A stretch of DNA of 64,000 bases from Aliiglaciecola sp. M165. GTDB lineage: Bacteria; Pseudomonadota; Gammaproteobacteria; Enterobacterales; Alteromonadaceae. Both the position numbers and the translations under genes were made by a program. Location of the stretch: assembly GCF_007197995.1 (NCBI RefSeq), contig NZ_VKKH01000009.1, positions 310,001 through 374,000 on the forward strand. Direction: 5' to 3'. The notes under the pieces are model-generated. The model worked only from the letters and a program-made list of their open reading frames with translations. It was not told where the DNA came from and did no database searches. The number at the start of each line of letters is the position of its first letter. Position 1 is the first letter of the stretch. This document shows, in pieces, positions 9,795 through 19,456 of this stretch.

Positions 9795-9957
9795 ATGGGT
9801 GTCCAAAGTTAACCTTGAATGAATGGATGTCCGCTATAAACACAGTTAACCTAGAATAAGTGGGTGTCCACTATAAACCTCTTTTAACTTTGAATGAGTG
9901 GGTGTCCACTATAAACCCTATTGACCCTCGGATTGAATTTGAACGAGTGGATGTCCA
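9795..9957 (+). repeat. Core-repeat cluster C (five direct copies)
   Basis: Five direct copies of the core start at 9795 (ATGGGTGTCCA), 9823 (ATGGATGTCCG), 9860 and 9898 (exact GTGGGTGTCCA) and 9947 (GTGGATGTCCA). The spacings are 28, 37, 38 and 49. Several copies are followed by CTATAAAC, and most units end TTGAATGA or a close form, with TTAAC before it. The unit is thus an imperfect 28-49 base tandem repeat. It fills the gap between the converging ends of the acyltransferase and DUF938 genes. A further exact core at 10039 lies inside the DUF938 gene. Confidence 0.9.
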
Positions 9958-9974
9958 ATATTGGAGTTCGCTAT

Positions 9975-10550
9975 TTATTTTTGCCAGACCAATAAGAAAT
10001 TGTTTGCCGGCATTTCAACTATTTGGGTTAACGTTAAGGTGGGTGTCCAAGATTGGAGCTCTGCGATGTCGCGTATTCCGCCATATCCTTGTTGCCTCAG
10101 ACTGGTGTCAAAATCTGCATTGCTTTGGCTGGTGAATTCGCCGCTCACACAAAAAGGCCCGTACTGACAAAACAAGCCACCGTTTGGAAGGTGGGTTGCA
10201 ACGGTTTCCATCATCAATTTCACTTCATCTGGCTGCATAATATGCGCTGTATTTGCAGTATATATTGCATCTACGTCATCAAAATACCATTGGTCAACAC
10301 CAATAAAAAAGGGTACAGGCGCTAGCACATTGTCACATTTTGCCTGAGCAACCCAGGCTAGGATACTTTGGTGGTTCTCCTTCACATCACAAGGTTGCCA
10401 TACAAGGTGCTTCATGTGGTGAGCAAAAAATGCAGCATGCTGTCCAGTACCCGAGCCAATTTCCAACACCTTTGATACGCCAGCCAAATGCAACTTAAGC
10501 TGCGCCAAGATTGGCATTTTGTTATTTTCACACGCTTGAGAAAATCTCAT
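9975..10550 (-). CDS. DUF938 SAM-dependent methyltransferase-like protein
   Basis: This is a class I methyltransferase fold of the DUF938 family with unknown substrate. It has 192 residues from ATG 10548-10550 (MRFSQACENNKMPIL), which matches the family start; the open frame upstream lies inside metH. The SAM motif is VLEIGSGTGQHAAFF, and the family ending VEMPANNFLLVWQK is intact. It starts 13 bases after the metH stop and is the last gene of the met operon, so MetJ control is likely. Near its 3' end the codons for SWTPT fall on an exact copy of the dispersed GTGGGTGTCCA repeat (10039-10049), in a stretch that is poorly conserved. Confidence 0.88.
   Translation of the reverse strand: MRFSQACENNKMPILAQLKLHLAGVSKVLEIGSGTGQHAAFFAHHMKHLVWQPCDVKENHQSILAWVAQAKCDNVLAPVPFFIGVDQWYFDDVDAIYTANTAHIMQPDEVKLMMETVATHLPNGGLFCQYGPFCVSGEFTSQSNADFDTSLRQQGYGGIRDIAELQSWTPTLTLTQIVEMPANNFLLVWQK
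10039..10049 (+). repeat. GTGGGTGTCCA core inside the DUF938 coding region
   Basis: An exact copy of the 11-base core, in the same orientation as cluster C and 82 bases from it. In the DUF938 frame it encodes WTPT (minus-strand codons TGG ACA CCC ACC). Confidence 0.8.
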
Positions 10551-10563
10551 CAACGATGACAAA

Positions 10564-13194
10564 TCAGCCAAGGTTCGGAGCCAACCATTTTGTCGCTTCT
10601 TCCACTGACCAATGTTTGCGCTGCGCATAATCTTCAAGTTGATCTTGTTGAATTTGAGCAACAGCAAAATATCTTGCATCAGGGTGAGAGAAATACCATC
10701 CAGAGACCGATGCCCCCGGCCACATTGCATAACTCTCGGTAAGTTTCATTCCTGTGGCATTTTGAGCGTCCAGCAAATCCCAAATCACTTGTTTCTCAGT
10801 ATGCTCGGGACATGCAGCATAGCCTGGAGCCGGCCGGATCCCCTGATACTTTTCACGAATCAATTCGTCATTACTCAACGACTCTTGCGGAGCAAATCCC
10901 CAAATTTCTTTCCTTACTTTTTCATGTAAGTATTCTGCAAACGCTTCCGCGAGCCTGTCGGCAATCGCCTTGATCATGATGCCGTTGTAATCATCTCCAT
11001 CATCAATAAAACTTTGCGCCAATTCATCTTCACCAATACCAGCAGTCACAGCAAACGCGCCAATATAATCCGCAACCTGTGAAGATTTAGGCGCGACATA
11101 ATCGCTCAAACAATAATTAAAACCTTTTGGCTTCTCGGTCTGCTGACGCAAGTGACAAGCGCGATGGATAATCGACTGTCTAGTTTCGTCGGAATAGATT
11201 TCGAGATCATCACCTACTCTGTTGGCAGGAAACAACCCCATTACGCCTTTTGCTTTTAACAAATCCTGCTTGATTAGAGTGTTTAATGTGTTTTGCGCAT
11301 CATCAAAGAGTTTGCGAGCTTCTTGACCGACAATTTCGTCATCTAAAATTCTCGGATATTTACCAGCTAATGACCATGTTAAAAAGAAAGGGGTCCAATC
11401 AATGTAAGGTACAAGCTCTTTGATTGAAACACTCACCGCTGTTACGCCAAGTCGTTTTGGTACCGGTGGCTGGTAAACCTGCCAGTCACATTCAAACCCG
11501 TTGGCACGAGCCTTTTCCAAGCTAACAGGCCTGCTACGCGGTTTTTTGCGAGCGTGCTGTTCCCTAACTACATCGTACTCTTTTTGCAGTTGCTCTACGT
11601 AAGCGGGCCGGTGTTCATCAGACAACAGTTTTTGGCATACACCTACCGCACGGCTCGCATTGGGGACATACACCACAGGAGAGCTGTAATTTTGCTCAAT
11701 TTTCACCGCAGTGTGCGCTTTAGAAGTGGTGGCACCGCCGATTAACAAAGGCAAACTAAAATTCAATCGCTGCATTTCTTTTGCAACATGAACCATTTCA
11801 TCTAAAGAGGGTGTTATCAGACCAGATAATCCAATCATATCGACATTTTCTTCTTTGGCAACCTGAAGTATTTTCGCCGCGGGTACCATTACACCCAAAT
11901 CGATGATTTCGTAGTTATTGCACTGTAAAACGACGCCAACAATATTTTTACCAATATCATGTACATCACCTTTAACTGTTGCTAGCAGGATTTTGCCGTT
12001 GGTGTTGCTAGCTTCCTTCTCAAGCTCAATGAACGGCTCTAAGTAAGCAACGGCTTTCTTCATAACCCGTGCGGATTTAACCACCTGCGGCAGAAACATC
12101 TTACCCTCGCCAAATAAGTCGCCCACCACGTTCATGCCATCCATCAATGGACCCTCAATGACATGCAATGGTTTGTCCGCTAATTGACGGGCCTCTTCAG
12201 TATCCTCGACGATAAAATCTGTTATTCCCTTGACTAGCGCGTGCTCTAACCTTTTATTTACTGGTTGCTCGCGCCATTCCATGTTCTCTTTAACCGCAGC
12301 TTTACCATCACCCTGGTAATTCGGAGCAATGGCAAGTAACTTATCTGTTGCTTCAGGATGACGGTTAAGTATGACGTCCTCAACAGCATCCCTTAGCTCT
12401 TTTGGGATCTCGTCATAAACCTCTAATTGCCCAGCGTTGACAATCCCCATGTCCATTCCAGCTTTAATAGCATGAAATAGAAATACCGAGTGCATCGCTT
12501 CTCTAACTGGGTTGTTTCCGCGGAATGAAAATGAAATATTCGACAATCCGCCCGACACGTGACAATGGGGAAGTTGTTGGCGTATCTGCCGCGTTGCTTC
12601 GATAAAATCGACGGCATAGTTATTGTGCTCATCAATGCCTGTTGCGACAGCAAAAATATTAGGGTCAAAAATAATATCTTCTGGAGGAAATCCTAATTTC
12701 TCAGTCAGTAATTTATAGCTACGTTGGCAAATCTCGAATTTCCGCGCTTGAGTGTCAGCTTGCCCCACTTCGTCAAATGCCATAACCACGGTTGCCGCAC
12801 CATATCGCTTAATCAACGATGCTTGGTGTAAAAAAGGCGCTTCGCCCTCTTTTAAACTGATCGAATTAACAATCGCTTTTCCTTGAACGCACTTGAGTCC
12901 CGCCTCAATAACGCTCCATTTTGACGAGTCAATCATAATAGGAACTCGCGAAATATCTGGCTCGGAAGCAATCAGATTTAAAAATCGTTCCATCGCGGCT
13001 TCTGAATCCAACATGGCCTCATCCATGTTGATATCAATGATCTGCGCACCATTTTCGACTTGCTGCCGTGCAACATCTAAAGCAGTTTCATAGTCACCTT
13101 CTAAAATGAGCCTTTTAAACATCGCGGAGCCAGTGACATTAGTTCGTTCACCGACATTGATGAAAGTCGCGCTAGTTTGCTGGGTTTGAGACAC
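10564..13194 (-). CDS. metH: Cobalamin-dependent methionine synthase, folate/B12/activation module
   Basis: This 876-residue protein corresponds to E. coli MetH after the homocysteine domain. The pterin-binding domain opens with [12 protein letters not shown]. The cobalamin domain has DVHDIG with lower axial H412. The C-terminal SAM activation domain has [12 protein letters not shown]. The start is GTG 13192-13194 with AGGAG at 13201-13205. It lies 12 bases after the stop of the separate homocysteine module. The two products together add to 1226 residues, essentially the length of one-piece MetH. Its own start and ribosome binding site show that the split is genuine and not a frameshift. It methylates homocysteine with 5-methyl-tetrahydrofolate through B12. 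Confidence 0.95.
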   Translation of the reverse strand: MSQTQQTSATFINVGERTNVTGSAMFKRLILEGDYETALDVARQQVENGAQIIDINMDEAMLDSEAAMERFLNLIASEPDISRVPIMIDSSKWSVIEAGLKCVQGKAIVNSISLKEGEAPFLHQASLIKRYGAATVVMAFDEVGQADTQARKFEICQRSYKLLTEKLGFPPEDIIFDPNIFAVATGIDEHNNYAVDFIEATRQIRQQLPHCHVSGGLSNISFSFRGNNPVREAMHSVFLFHAIKAGMDMGIVNAGQLEVYDEIPKELRDAVEDVILNRHPEATDKLLAIAPNYQGDGKAAVKENMEWREQPVNKRLEHALVKGITDFIVEDTEEARQLADKPLHVIEGPLMDGMNVVGDLFGEGKMFLPQVVKSARVMKKAVAYLEPFIELEKEASNTNGKILLATVKGDVHDIGKNIVGVVLQCNNYEIIDLGVMVPAAKILQVAKEENVDMIGLSGLITPSLDEMVHVAKEMQRLNFSLPLLIGGATTSKAHTAVKIEQNYSSPVVYVPNASRAVGVCQKLLSDEHRPAYVEQLQKEYDVVREQHARKKPRSRPVSLEKARANGFECDWQVYQPPVPKRLGVTAVSVSIKELVPYIDWTPFFLTWSLAGKYPRILDDEIVGQEARKLFDDAQNTLNTLIKQDLLKAKGVMGLFPANRVGDDLEIYSDETRQSIIHRACHLRQQTEKPKGFNYCLSDYVAPKSSQVADYIGAFAVTAGIGEDELAQSFIDDGDDYNGIMIKAIADRLAEAFAEYLHEKVRKEIWGFAPQESLSNDELIREKYQGIRPAPGYAACPEHTEKQVIWDLLDAQNATGMKLTESYAMWPGASVSGWYFSHPDARYFAVAQIQQDQLEDYAQRKHWSVEEATKWLAPNLG

Positions 13195-13206
13195 AAATCA
13201 CTCCTA

Positions 13207-14259
13207 CTAGTGCACAAATGGTTCAAGCCCAGACAAGCGCATTTTGTTGTCTGGCTGAGCGGGGATTCTTGGCGCAAGAGATTCAACAGCTTTTGCAATC
13301 GCAGCGATATGCTCCGGGGTGCTACCACAACATCCACCAACGATATTAACTAAACCTGACTGTGCCCACTCTTGAATGTGGCTGGCCATCTCATCGCCAT
13401 CCATATCGTATTCACCAAATTCGTTTGGTAGACCAGCATTTGGATGGGCTGACACCAAACACTCTGCCTTATCGGAAATTTCCTCAACATACTGCCGAAG
13501 TAGGTCCGGACCAAGCGCACAATTAAGTCCAAAAGAGATTGGATTAATATGGCGCAATGAATAATAAAACGCCTCGGCAGTTTGCCCTGACAAAGTCCGA
13601 CCTGAGGCATCTGTAATGGTCCCAGAGATCATTACCGGCAAAGTGATGCCAAGCTGTTCAAAGACTACATCAACTGCAAACGCTGCTGCTTTGGCATTTA
13701 GCGTATCAAAAATTGTTTCAATTAGAATAAAATCAGCACCGCCTTCAATCAATCCTAACGTCGCCTCTTTATAGGCTTCAACAAGTTGATCAAAATGAAC
13801 ATTGCGCATGCCCGGGTCGTTAACATCTGGTGAAATTGAAGCAGTACGATTAGTTGGCCCTAAAACGCCAGCGACAAAACGCGGTTTATCCGGGTTTTGC
13901 TGGGTAAATTCGTTTGCAGCTTTTTTTGCCAATTGCGCAGCAACTACGTTAATTTCTTTGGCAAGTGATTGCATATCATAATCAGCCATAGAGATAGTCG
14001 TCGCATTGAAGGTGTTAGTTTCGATGATGTCTGCGCCAGCCTGCAAATATTCACAATGAATGTCATAAATGATTTTTGGTTGCGACAATACCAACAAATC
14101 ATTGTTGCCTTTAACGTCGCAATGCCAATCAGCAAAGCGCTCTCCTCGATAATCATCTTCTTCCAGTTGGTGTTTTTGGATCATAGTACCCATAGCACCG
14201 TCTAAAATCAGAATGCGTTGTTCTGCCAAGGATTTAAATGTCGTCGTTGCGTCACTCAC
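13207..14259 (-). CDS. metH: Methionine synthase homocysteine-binding module (split MetH N-terminus)
   Basis: The 350-residue product is a homocysteine S-methyltransferase barrel. It opens [18 protein letters not shown] and keeps all three zinc-site cysteines (one in LNCALGPD, two in [12 protein letters not shown]). In most gammaproteobacteria this barrel is fused to the folate and B12 domains; here a stop codon (13207-13209) separates it from the next gene. It is not complete as a methionine synthase alone, because it needs the methyl-B12 module made by the next gene. It lies 11 bases after metA, inside the met operon. Alone it could resemble BhmT/MmuM-type enzymes, but context favours a MetH half. 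Confidence 0.93.
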   Translation of the reverse strand: MSDATTTFKSLAEQRILILDGAMGTMIQKHQLEEDDYRGERFADWHCDVKGNNDLLVLSQPKIIYDIHCEYLQAGADIIETNTFNATTISMADYDMQSLAKEINVVAAQLAKKAANEFTQQNPDKPRFVAGVLGPTNRTASISPDVNDPGMRNVHFDQLVEAYKEATLGLIEGGADFILIETIFDTLNAKAAAFAVDVVFEQLGITLPVMISGTITDASGRTLSGQTAEAFYYSLRHINPISFGLNCALGPDLLRQYVEEISDKAECLVSAHPNAGLPNEFGEYDMDGDEMASHIQEWAQSGLVNIVGGCCGSTPEHIAAIAKAVESLAPRIPAQPDNKMRLSGLEPFVH

Positions 14260-14270
14260 GCAAATACCTC

Positions 14271-15197
14271 TTATTGGTTTTTTGGCAATTTAGCCAGATC
14301 AAAAGGCGTCGTTTGATAAACGTAATAATTTAGCCAGTTGGTGAACAGTAATGTGCCATGTGAACGCCATGTTACCCGATAAGGTTTACTAGGGTCATCT
14401 TGTTCATAGTAGTTTTGTGGAACACTTGGAGATAAGTTATTTCCAATATCGCGATTATATTCTTGATCAAGGGTATCAGGATCATATTCAGGATGTCCTG
14501 TCAGAAACACCATACGTTTGTCTTGCGATGCGACTATGTAGGCACCCGTCTCCTCAGAGCTGGCCAAAACGCTCAGACCTGGTGTTGACTGATAGCGTTC
14601 AATTGGTACTTCACCAAATCGTGAATGAGGTGCGCAAAACATCGGATCAAAACCACGCAATAATTCGTCATGCTTGTGATTAACTTGGTGTTCAAACACA
14701 CCTGACAATTTGTGCTTTCTTAGTTTTCTGTTGTACCCGTAGAAATGATAAAAGGCCGCATGTGCAGCCCAACATGAATATAGTGTGGATTGCACGTGTC
14801 GTCTCGACCATTCCATGATTGTCGTGATCTTGTCCCAATACTTAACATCGGAATATTCAAGATGCGCGATAGGCGCACCGGTAATAATCAACCCGTCATA
14901 GTTTTTATGTGCAATATCGTCAAACAACAAATAAAAATTATCCATGTGCGCTTGTGGCGTATTTTTAGGTGCCTGGTTATCGATGCGAATCAAGTCAATA
15001 TTAATTTGCAGTGGGGTGTTCGATAACAAACGAAGAATCTGTATTTCCGTTTCGATTTTATTGGGCATTAGATTTAAAATCCCGACCTCAAGGGGCCGGA
15101 TATCTTGCTTAGCCGCTTTTTCAGTTTCCATCACGAAGATATTTTCTCCGTTTAGCACATTCAACGCTGGCAATTCAGCAGGAATACGAATAGGCAT
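14271..15197 (-). CDS. metA: Homoserine O-acyltransferase MetA
   Basis: This enzyme acylates homoserine (family usually succinyl-CoA) in the first committed step of methionine synthesis. It has 308 residues. The catalytic cysteine is C142 in [10 protein letters not shown], and the C-terminal His/Glu site is in [12 protein letters not shown] 15195-15197 is preceded by CGGAG. It is the first gene of metA-metH-metH-DUF938. The MetJ operator lies 65-88 bases upstream. Acetyl- versus succinyl-CoA preference cannot be told here. Confidence 0.96.
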   Translation of the reverse strand: MPIRIPAELPALNVLNGENIFVMETEKAAKQDIRPLEVGILNLMPNKIETEIQILRLLSNTPLQINIDLIRIDNQAPKNTPQAHMDNFYLLFDDIAHKNYDGLIITGAPIAHLEYSDVKYWDKITTIMEWSRRHVQSTLYSCWAAHAAFYHFYGYNRKLRKHKLSGVFEHQVNHKHDELLRGFDPMFCAPHSRFGEVPIERYQSTPGLSVLASSEETGAYIVASQDKRMVFLTGHPEYDPDTLDQEYNRDIGNNLSPSVPQNYYEQDDPSKPYRVTWRSHGTLLFTNWLNYYVYQTTPFDLAKLPKNQ

Positions 15198-15250
15198 AGA
15201 AACTCCGATAAACTTAAAGATGACGCAAATTTGTCTTAATCCACCTCAAA

Positions 15251-15285
15251 AGTCAACATCTTTACGTCTAGACGTCTAAACGCTC
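15251..15285 (-). promoter_or_regulatory. MetJ operator and promoter region of the met operon
   Basis: Three adjacent 8-base met boxes occupy 15262-15285: TTACGTCT, AGACGTCT (a perfect consensus box) and AAACGCTC. MetJ binds such tandem boxes with S-adenosylmethionine as corepressor. A candidate -35 TTGACT (minus strand, 15251-15256) touches the downstream side of the boxes; no clear -10 is seen at the ideal spacing. The position before metA fits repression by methionine sufficiency. Confidence 0.8.
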
Positions 15286-15365
15286 ATTGAAATGATTAGC
15301 GATTGACCACAAAAACAACATTCAAAACAATGTTATAAGTAATGTGTGGACAAATTGAAAGATAA

Positions 15366-15478
15366 TGGACACCCACTAGCAGTGCATTGCTTGGATACCC
15401 ATTAGTGCATTGATTGGGCATTAATGCATTGCGTGTGCATTGCGTGGACACCCACCAATGCGTTGATTGGACACCCAC
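15366..15478 (-). repeat. Core-repeat cluster D (TGCATTG-spaced copies)
   Basis: Minus-strand core copies appear on the plus strand as TGGACACCCAC at 15366-15376, 15445-15455 and 15468-15478 (all exact) and TGGATACCCAT at 15392-15402. Between them a TGCATTG or TGCGTTG element recurs at least five times, giving degenerate units of about 20-23 bases. This spacer is not seen in the other clusters. The 504-base gap between metA and the DUF2802 gene holds the MetJ operator, this cluster, and about 220 bases (15479-15701) in which I see nothing definite. Confidence 0.88.
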
Positions 15479-15701
15479 GTCAATTCACTGAAAAACCACT
15501 ACCAATGTTCTGCTGAAAAACGAACCTCGCAAATCAATGTTGATAGACAGACAAAAATTAAAGAAGGCCTACGCCATGACACTCAGGTGCTTATCTGAAA
15601 GCGATTAAATGTTCGCATCGAATACGAAAACAGTAAATTGGAATGGCCAAGGGGTCTGAGTTTTAGCAGCCTAAAACGAGAGCTTTGATAGATAAAAATG
15701 T

Positions 15702-16115
15702 TTAAGATCTATTCTGTTTAACTGACATGAGTAATTCAGCTTCGGCACGAGGCAAGTCGCATTCTTCCATCAGCTCTTCTAAAGTCGCACCAGACTCTAC
15801 CATCTTGGTTGCTTGCGCATACAACCTGGTTTCTGGATCAAGATACTCGATTTCATTGAGCTTATCTGACAATCCAATCACATTTACAACAAGTTCTTTT
15901 ACTTTGTTACTTAAACCGATAGCTCCTGAGCGAACTTCGTTTAGCTCTTCTTGCAAGAGCGATTGAGTTTTGAGGCTTTTGAAGAATCTTTTTTCAAGAT
16001 CAGAATATTGATGAGAGAGGGATTTTAAACGGCTAAATAATATCAGTACGCATACTAAGAGAACGATGTACAACCCCAATCCAGCAGCTAAAATTACCAG
16101 CTCTTGCGATGTCAT
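15702..16115 (-). CDS. DUF2802 membrane-anchored protein
   Basis: The 137-residue product has one N-terminal transmembrane helix (about residues 7-28, ILAAGLGLYIVLLVCVLILF), a coiled-coil-like middle and a C-terminal helix-turn-helix-like segment (ATLEELMEECDLPRAEAELLM) typical of DUF2802. Genes of this type commonly follow cheW in polar flagellar gene clusters of Vibrio, Shewanella and Pseudomonas; the function is not known. A terminator-like hairpin lies between it and cheW, so it may be only partly cotranscribed with the chemotaxis genes. Confidence 0.85.
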   Translation of the reverse strand: MTSQELVILAAGLGLYIVLLVCVLILFSRLKSLSHQYSDLEKRFFKSLKTQSLLQEELNEVRSGAIGLSNKVKELVVNVIGLSDKLNEIEYLDPETRLYAQATKMVESGATLEELMEECDLPRAEAELLMSVKQNRS

Positions 16116-16150
16116 ATTATGTCCTCGTTAGACTAAAAAAGTGATTAAAC

Positions 16151-16180
16151 AAAAAACCCTGCTCAATAGACCAGGGTTTT
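16151..16180 (-). terminator. Hairpin terminator after cheW
   Basis: The minus strand reads AAAACCCTG, loop, CAGGG and six T. It lies 25 bases after the cheW stop and before the DUF2802 gene, and probably ends most chemotaxis transcripts. Confidence 0.75.
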
Positions 16181-16204
16181 TATCAAATACTTGCCAAAAG
16201 CCTT

Positions 16205-16699
16205 TTACAGACCGCTGATTTCATCCCATTCTTCGTCACTTAACAGTTTGTTTAAGTCGACAAGAATCAACAATTCTCCATCGCGATTACTCACGCCTTG
16301 AATGAATTTGGCACTTTCTTCTGTTCCAACATTCGGCGCACTGTCAATTTCTGATGAACGCAGATAGACAACTTCGGCAACGCTATCAACCAGGATGCCA
16401 ACCACCTGCTCATCCGACTCGATGATAACAATACGTGTATTGTCGGTGATATCTGTAGGTGGCAAACCAAAGCGTGTGCGTGTGTCAATGACAGTCACGA
16501 CATTACCGCGAAGATTTATTATACCTAACACATATTCAGGAGCACCAGGCACAGGAGCAATTTCAGTATGCCTAAGCACCTCTTGTACCTGCATAACATT
16601 GATACCATAGGTTTCTTCGCCGAGTCGGTATGTTACCCACTGCAAAACCTCATCATTGCTATCTACTGCGGCATTATTGGCAATTCTTTCGTCATTCAT
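16205..16699 (-). CDS. cheW: Chemotaxis coupling protein CheW
   Basis: CheW links chemoreceptors to the CheA kinase in polar arrays. The 164-residue product contains one CheW domain, with QWVTYRLGEETYGINVMQVQEVL at the start of the fold (given here only as landmark; residues 20-42), GIINLRGNVVTVIDTR and a final LVDLNKLL. ATG 16697-16699 follows GGGAG. It is the last gene of the cheA-cheB-parC-parP-cheW series. Confidence 0.96.
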   Translation of the reverse strand: MNDERIANNAAVDSNDEVLQWVTYRLGEETYGINVMQVQEVLRHTEIAPVPGAPEYVLGIINLRGNVVTVIDTRTRFGLPPTDITDNTRIVIIESDEQVVGILVDSVAEVVYLRSSEIDSAPNVGTEESAKFIQGVSNRDGELLILVDLNKLLSDEEWDEISGL

Positions 16700-16724
16700 A
16701 TGACTCGCTCCCTACAAGCTGCGT

Positions 16725-17441
16725 CTATTTATCGTTACTACCTAGGCCCTGGTTCAGTAATTCAATGAGTTGTTTTACGTTTACCAAAGCACACATTTTT
16801 TCTTTTACCATACCCGCTAACCAAGGACGCTTTGAATTGGCATCTCGCCACTTTACATCGTCAGGAAGAAGGGTAGACGTTGTGACCAAACTTTCACATG
16901 CTAGGCCCCAACCACTATCATCTAACATAATAAGATATTGATATTTTAAAGATTCTGCCAGTTTTTCGTCATATTTTTCTGGCATAACCCATTTTGCAGT
17001 GTCTACAACACTCAAATTATCCTCTCGGTGTAACATAACACCCATAAACCAATCGGGTTTACCGAACAACGGACCAATCTTTTCAATCTTGTGGATCCCG
17101 CCTAGCTCAGTCAAAGGAAGCGCTAAAGTTAAACCCGCAACTTTAAAAAATAATGCCTGAAACTCCGCTGTCGGCCTTAACGCTTGCCTAGTGTCTAATT
17201 TAGGCGTATCAATTGCTTCTTTTATTTCGACCTTTGCAACGCTTTCTTTAGCACTGATTTCGACCGGTTGTGTTTCTGCGACAGGGCTTTCAATTGCCGC
17301 GGAATGTTCACTAAGTTTTGCAGACTCAAGCAATTTCGCAACACTATCTTGTTGCACGGTATCGACAGATGTCTCTTCCGTTAGTAAAGAAGACAAATAT
17401 TCTTCGACCAATTCTTCTTTTGCGAAATTCCCACTGTTCAT
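16725..17441 (-). CDS. parP: ParP-like CheW-domain protein (array localisation)
   Basis: The 238-residue product has a disordered, Glu/Ser-rich N-terminal half (about residues 1-85) and a C-terminal CheW-like domain (from AEFQALFFKVAGLTLALPL). In Vibrio, ParP has this layout and joins CheA and receptors while interacting with ParC to keep arrays at the old pole. The assignment rests on layout and on position between a ParA-like gene and cheW. It starts 14 bases after the parC stop. Confidence 0.85.
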   Translation of the reverse strand: MNSGNFAKEELVEEYLSSLLTEETSVDTVQQDSVAKLLESAKLSEHSAAIESPVAETQPVEISAKESVAKVEIKEAIDTPKLDTRQALRPTAEFQALFFKVAGLTLALPLTELGGIHKIEKIGPLFGKPDWFMGVMLHREDNLSVVDTAKWVMPEKYDEKLAESLKYQYLIMLDDSGWGLACESLVTTSTLLPDDVKWRDANSKRPWLAGMVKEKMCALVNVKQLIELLNQGLGSNDK

Positions 17442-17455
17442 TTCATCACACTCTT

Positions 17456-18235
17456 TTATATCGTTCTGATTGTGGTTTGCAGTTGTTTCAAAAGGGTCTG
17501 GTACGCAAATACACCTCTAGCCTTAGGACAGAATACTGACGGTGGTGATTGTCGTTGACTGGCGTCCCTAAATCGAGTGTCCACTGGGATCACACCAGAC
17601 CAAACTTGACCTTTATAATCTTCACATAACACTTTATAGGCATCAGCTGCAGCATTAACGCGCTTATCATACATGGTTGGGATAATTAAATGCTGAAATT
17701 CCCGTTTTTGTGTTTTGGCCATTATTTCTAATGTATGCATCATTCTTTGCAAGCCTTTCAGTGCCAAAAACTCAGTTTGCACGGGGACCAATAAGCGTTC
17801 ACATGCGGCAACCGCGTTAACCATCAACACACCCAAAACAGGGGGGCAATCAATAAGCACATAATCAAATTCGTTTTCTACAAGTGCAAAGGCTTTTTTC
17901 AGAATCAACCCCATTCCACCTTGCGCACCCATTGTACGGTCCAATGTCGCCAGTGCCATTGAGGCGGGTAGAATAAACAAAGAGTCCAATTTTGTAGGAC
18001 ATAAGCAATCAAGGACTTTATCTTTGTCTAATGTTTGCGCAGCTTTAAACACATCATATACACTGCTCGACAATTCTTCTGAATCGATACCAAAATAATA
18101 GCTTAGCGACGCCTGAGGATCAGTATCAACTAAAAGCACACGCTTACCTTGTTGGGCGAGTAAGCCACCGAGTGTAACTGTTGTTGTAGTCTTTCCCACT
18201 CCGCCTTTTTGATTGGCCACAGCCCAAACAATCAA
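17456..18235 (-). CDS. parC: ParC-like ParA-family ATPase for polar chemotaxis arrays
   Basis: The 259-residue MinD/ParA-type ATPase has the deviant Walker A motif KGGVGKTTTT, the DTDPQASL switch and the VLIDCPPVLGVL Walker B region. The start codon is TTG 18233-18235. No parB or centromere-like site accompanies it, so it is not a chromosome partition gene. Position between cheB and parP matches the Vibrio ParC, which positions chemotaxis arrays at the flagellated pole. Confidence 0.88.
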   Translation of the reverse strand: MIVWAVANQKGGVGKTTTTVTLGGLLAQQGKRVLLVDTDPQASLSYYFGIDSEELSSSVYDVFKAAQTLDKDKVLDCLCPTKLDSLFILPASMALATLDRTMGAQGGMGLILKKAFALVENEFDYVLIDCPPVLGVLMVNAVAACERLLVPVQTEFLALKGLQRMMHTLEIMAKTQKREFQHLIIPTMYDKRVNAAADAYKVLCEDYKGQVWSGVIPVDTRFRDASQRQSPPSVFCPKARGVFAYQTLLKQLQTTIRTI

Positions 18236-18271
18236 GATCTTACCCCAGTAGCAATATGCACAAATTGCTCT

Positions 18272-19411
18272 CTATTTTACCTGCATTTCAGTCAGGATGC
18301 TTGCTGCAATTTCATCAATCGCAATATTTCGTTCTGCTATATTTGCTGTTGTCACCGCTTGCGGCATCCCATAAACAATACTGGTATTTTCGTCTTGAGC
18401 CCAGATTTTAGCACCGCGTTTCTTAAGCGTTGCACTGCCTTCTTTGCCATCAGATCCCATTCCCGTCAAAATAATCCCAAGCACATCGCCACCAAAGGTA
18501 TTTGCCAAGGCACTAAAAGTCAGGTCGACGCTAGGTTTAAAAAGCAGGTGATCCTGACTATCGGCTTCAACGATTTTCAGTCTTGCATCTCTGCTTGAAC
18601 CTTCAACTAACATTTGTTTGCCACCCGGCGCGAGGTACGCACAACCAGCAGCGAGCCTGTCGCCATTTTCAGCTTCTTTTACAGCGATCTTACACGCATC
18701 ATTCAATCGTTGTGCAAATGCAGATGTGAAGCTCCCTGGCATGTGTTGAACCAGTATAATTGGATGAGGGAAGTTTGCAGGCAAATTTGTTAACACCTTT
18801 TGCAATGCGACAGGTCCTCCCGTTGACGTGCCAATCGCGAGTACGCTATATCGCTTACCAGATGAACGTTCAAAGGTATTTTTATTGATTGAGCGAGATG
18901 GCGTTGCAGCAGGCTCAACCGACATACTGCTAGAGCGCATGAAAACCTGGGTTCTTGGGGTTGAGCCAGGCGAACGCGCAGTAGAAAGAGGGCTTTTGCG
19001 ACCCACCAACGAACGTTTTGAGGCCAGCGCACGAACCCTGCTTTGCAGCAAACTAATAGATTCTTTTCGATTTGCCGCGATATCTTCAAATTTCTTTGGT
19101 AGGAAGTCCAGCGCTCCTGCATCCAACGCATCCAGTGTCGCTTGAGCACCATCATGGGTGAGTGAGGAAAACATTAATATAGGCACTGGGTTAACCGACA
19201 TGATCCGCTTAACGGCAGTGATCCCATCCATTACAGGCATTTCAACGTCCATGGTGACTACATCCGGTTTCAGCTCCTGAACCATTTGTATGGCTTGTTC
19301 GCCATTACGCGCAGTGCCCACTACATCAAGAAGTGAGTCTTGATTTAAGATCTCTTTTACTCGACGGCAGAAAAAACTTGAGTCGTCTACTACCAATACT
19401 CTGTATGCCAT
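18272..19411 (-). CDS. cheB: Chemotaxis methylesterase CheB
   Basis: CheB removes methyl groups from chemoreceptors when phosphorylated by CheA, giving adaptation. It has 379 residues: a receiver domain (phosphorylated D55 in [11 protein letters not shown]), a basic serine-rich linker (about 130-180), and a methylesterase domain with the catalytic trio in IGTSTGGP (Ser), LVQHMPGSF (His) and GMGSDGKEG (Asp). It lies 45 bases after cheA. cheR is not in the window. Confidence 0.96.
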   Translation of the reverse strand: MAYRVLVVDDSSFFCRRVKEILNQDSLLDVVGTARNGEQAIQMVQELKPDVVTMDVEMPVMDGITAVKRIMSVNPVPILMFSSLTHDGAQATLDALDAGALDFLPKKFEDIAANRKESISLLQSRVRALASKRSLVGRKSPLSTARSPGSTPRTQVFMRSSSMSVEPAATPSRSINKNTFERSSGKRYSVLAIGTSTGGPVALQKVLTNLPANFPHPIILVQHMPGSFTSAFAQRLNDACKIAVKEAENGDRLAAGCAYLAPGGKQMLVEGSSRDARLKIVEADSQDHLLFKPSVDLTFSALANTFGGDVLGIILTGMGSDGKEGSATLKKRGAKIWAQDENTSIVYGMPQAVTTANIAERNIAIDEIAASILTEMQVK

Positions 19412-19456
19412 CGCTCAACCGCGTCCTCGTGCTTGCTCTATGTGGTAATTTGGTAA

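Noticed and set aside
13195..13206. Frameshift or sequencing error splitting metH
   Set aside because: The downstream gene has a GTG start with AGGAG at good spacing, and the break falls at a domain border with no lost residues, so a true split is simpler.
4924..15478. Possible CRISPR array
   Set aside because: Repeats are only 11 bases, spacers are themselves repeated and irregular, copies lie in both directions, and no cas genes are present.
17456..18235. Chromosome or plasmid partition gene parA
   Set aside because: No parB or parS-like sites are near, and the chemotaxis context between cheB and a CheW-domain gene fits ParC.
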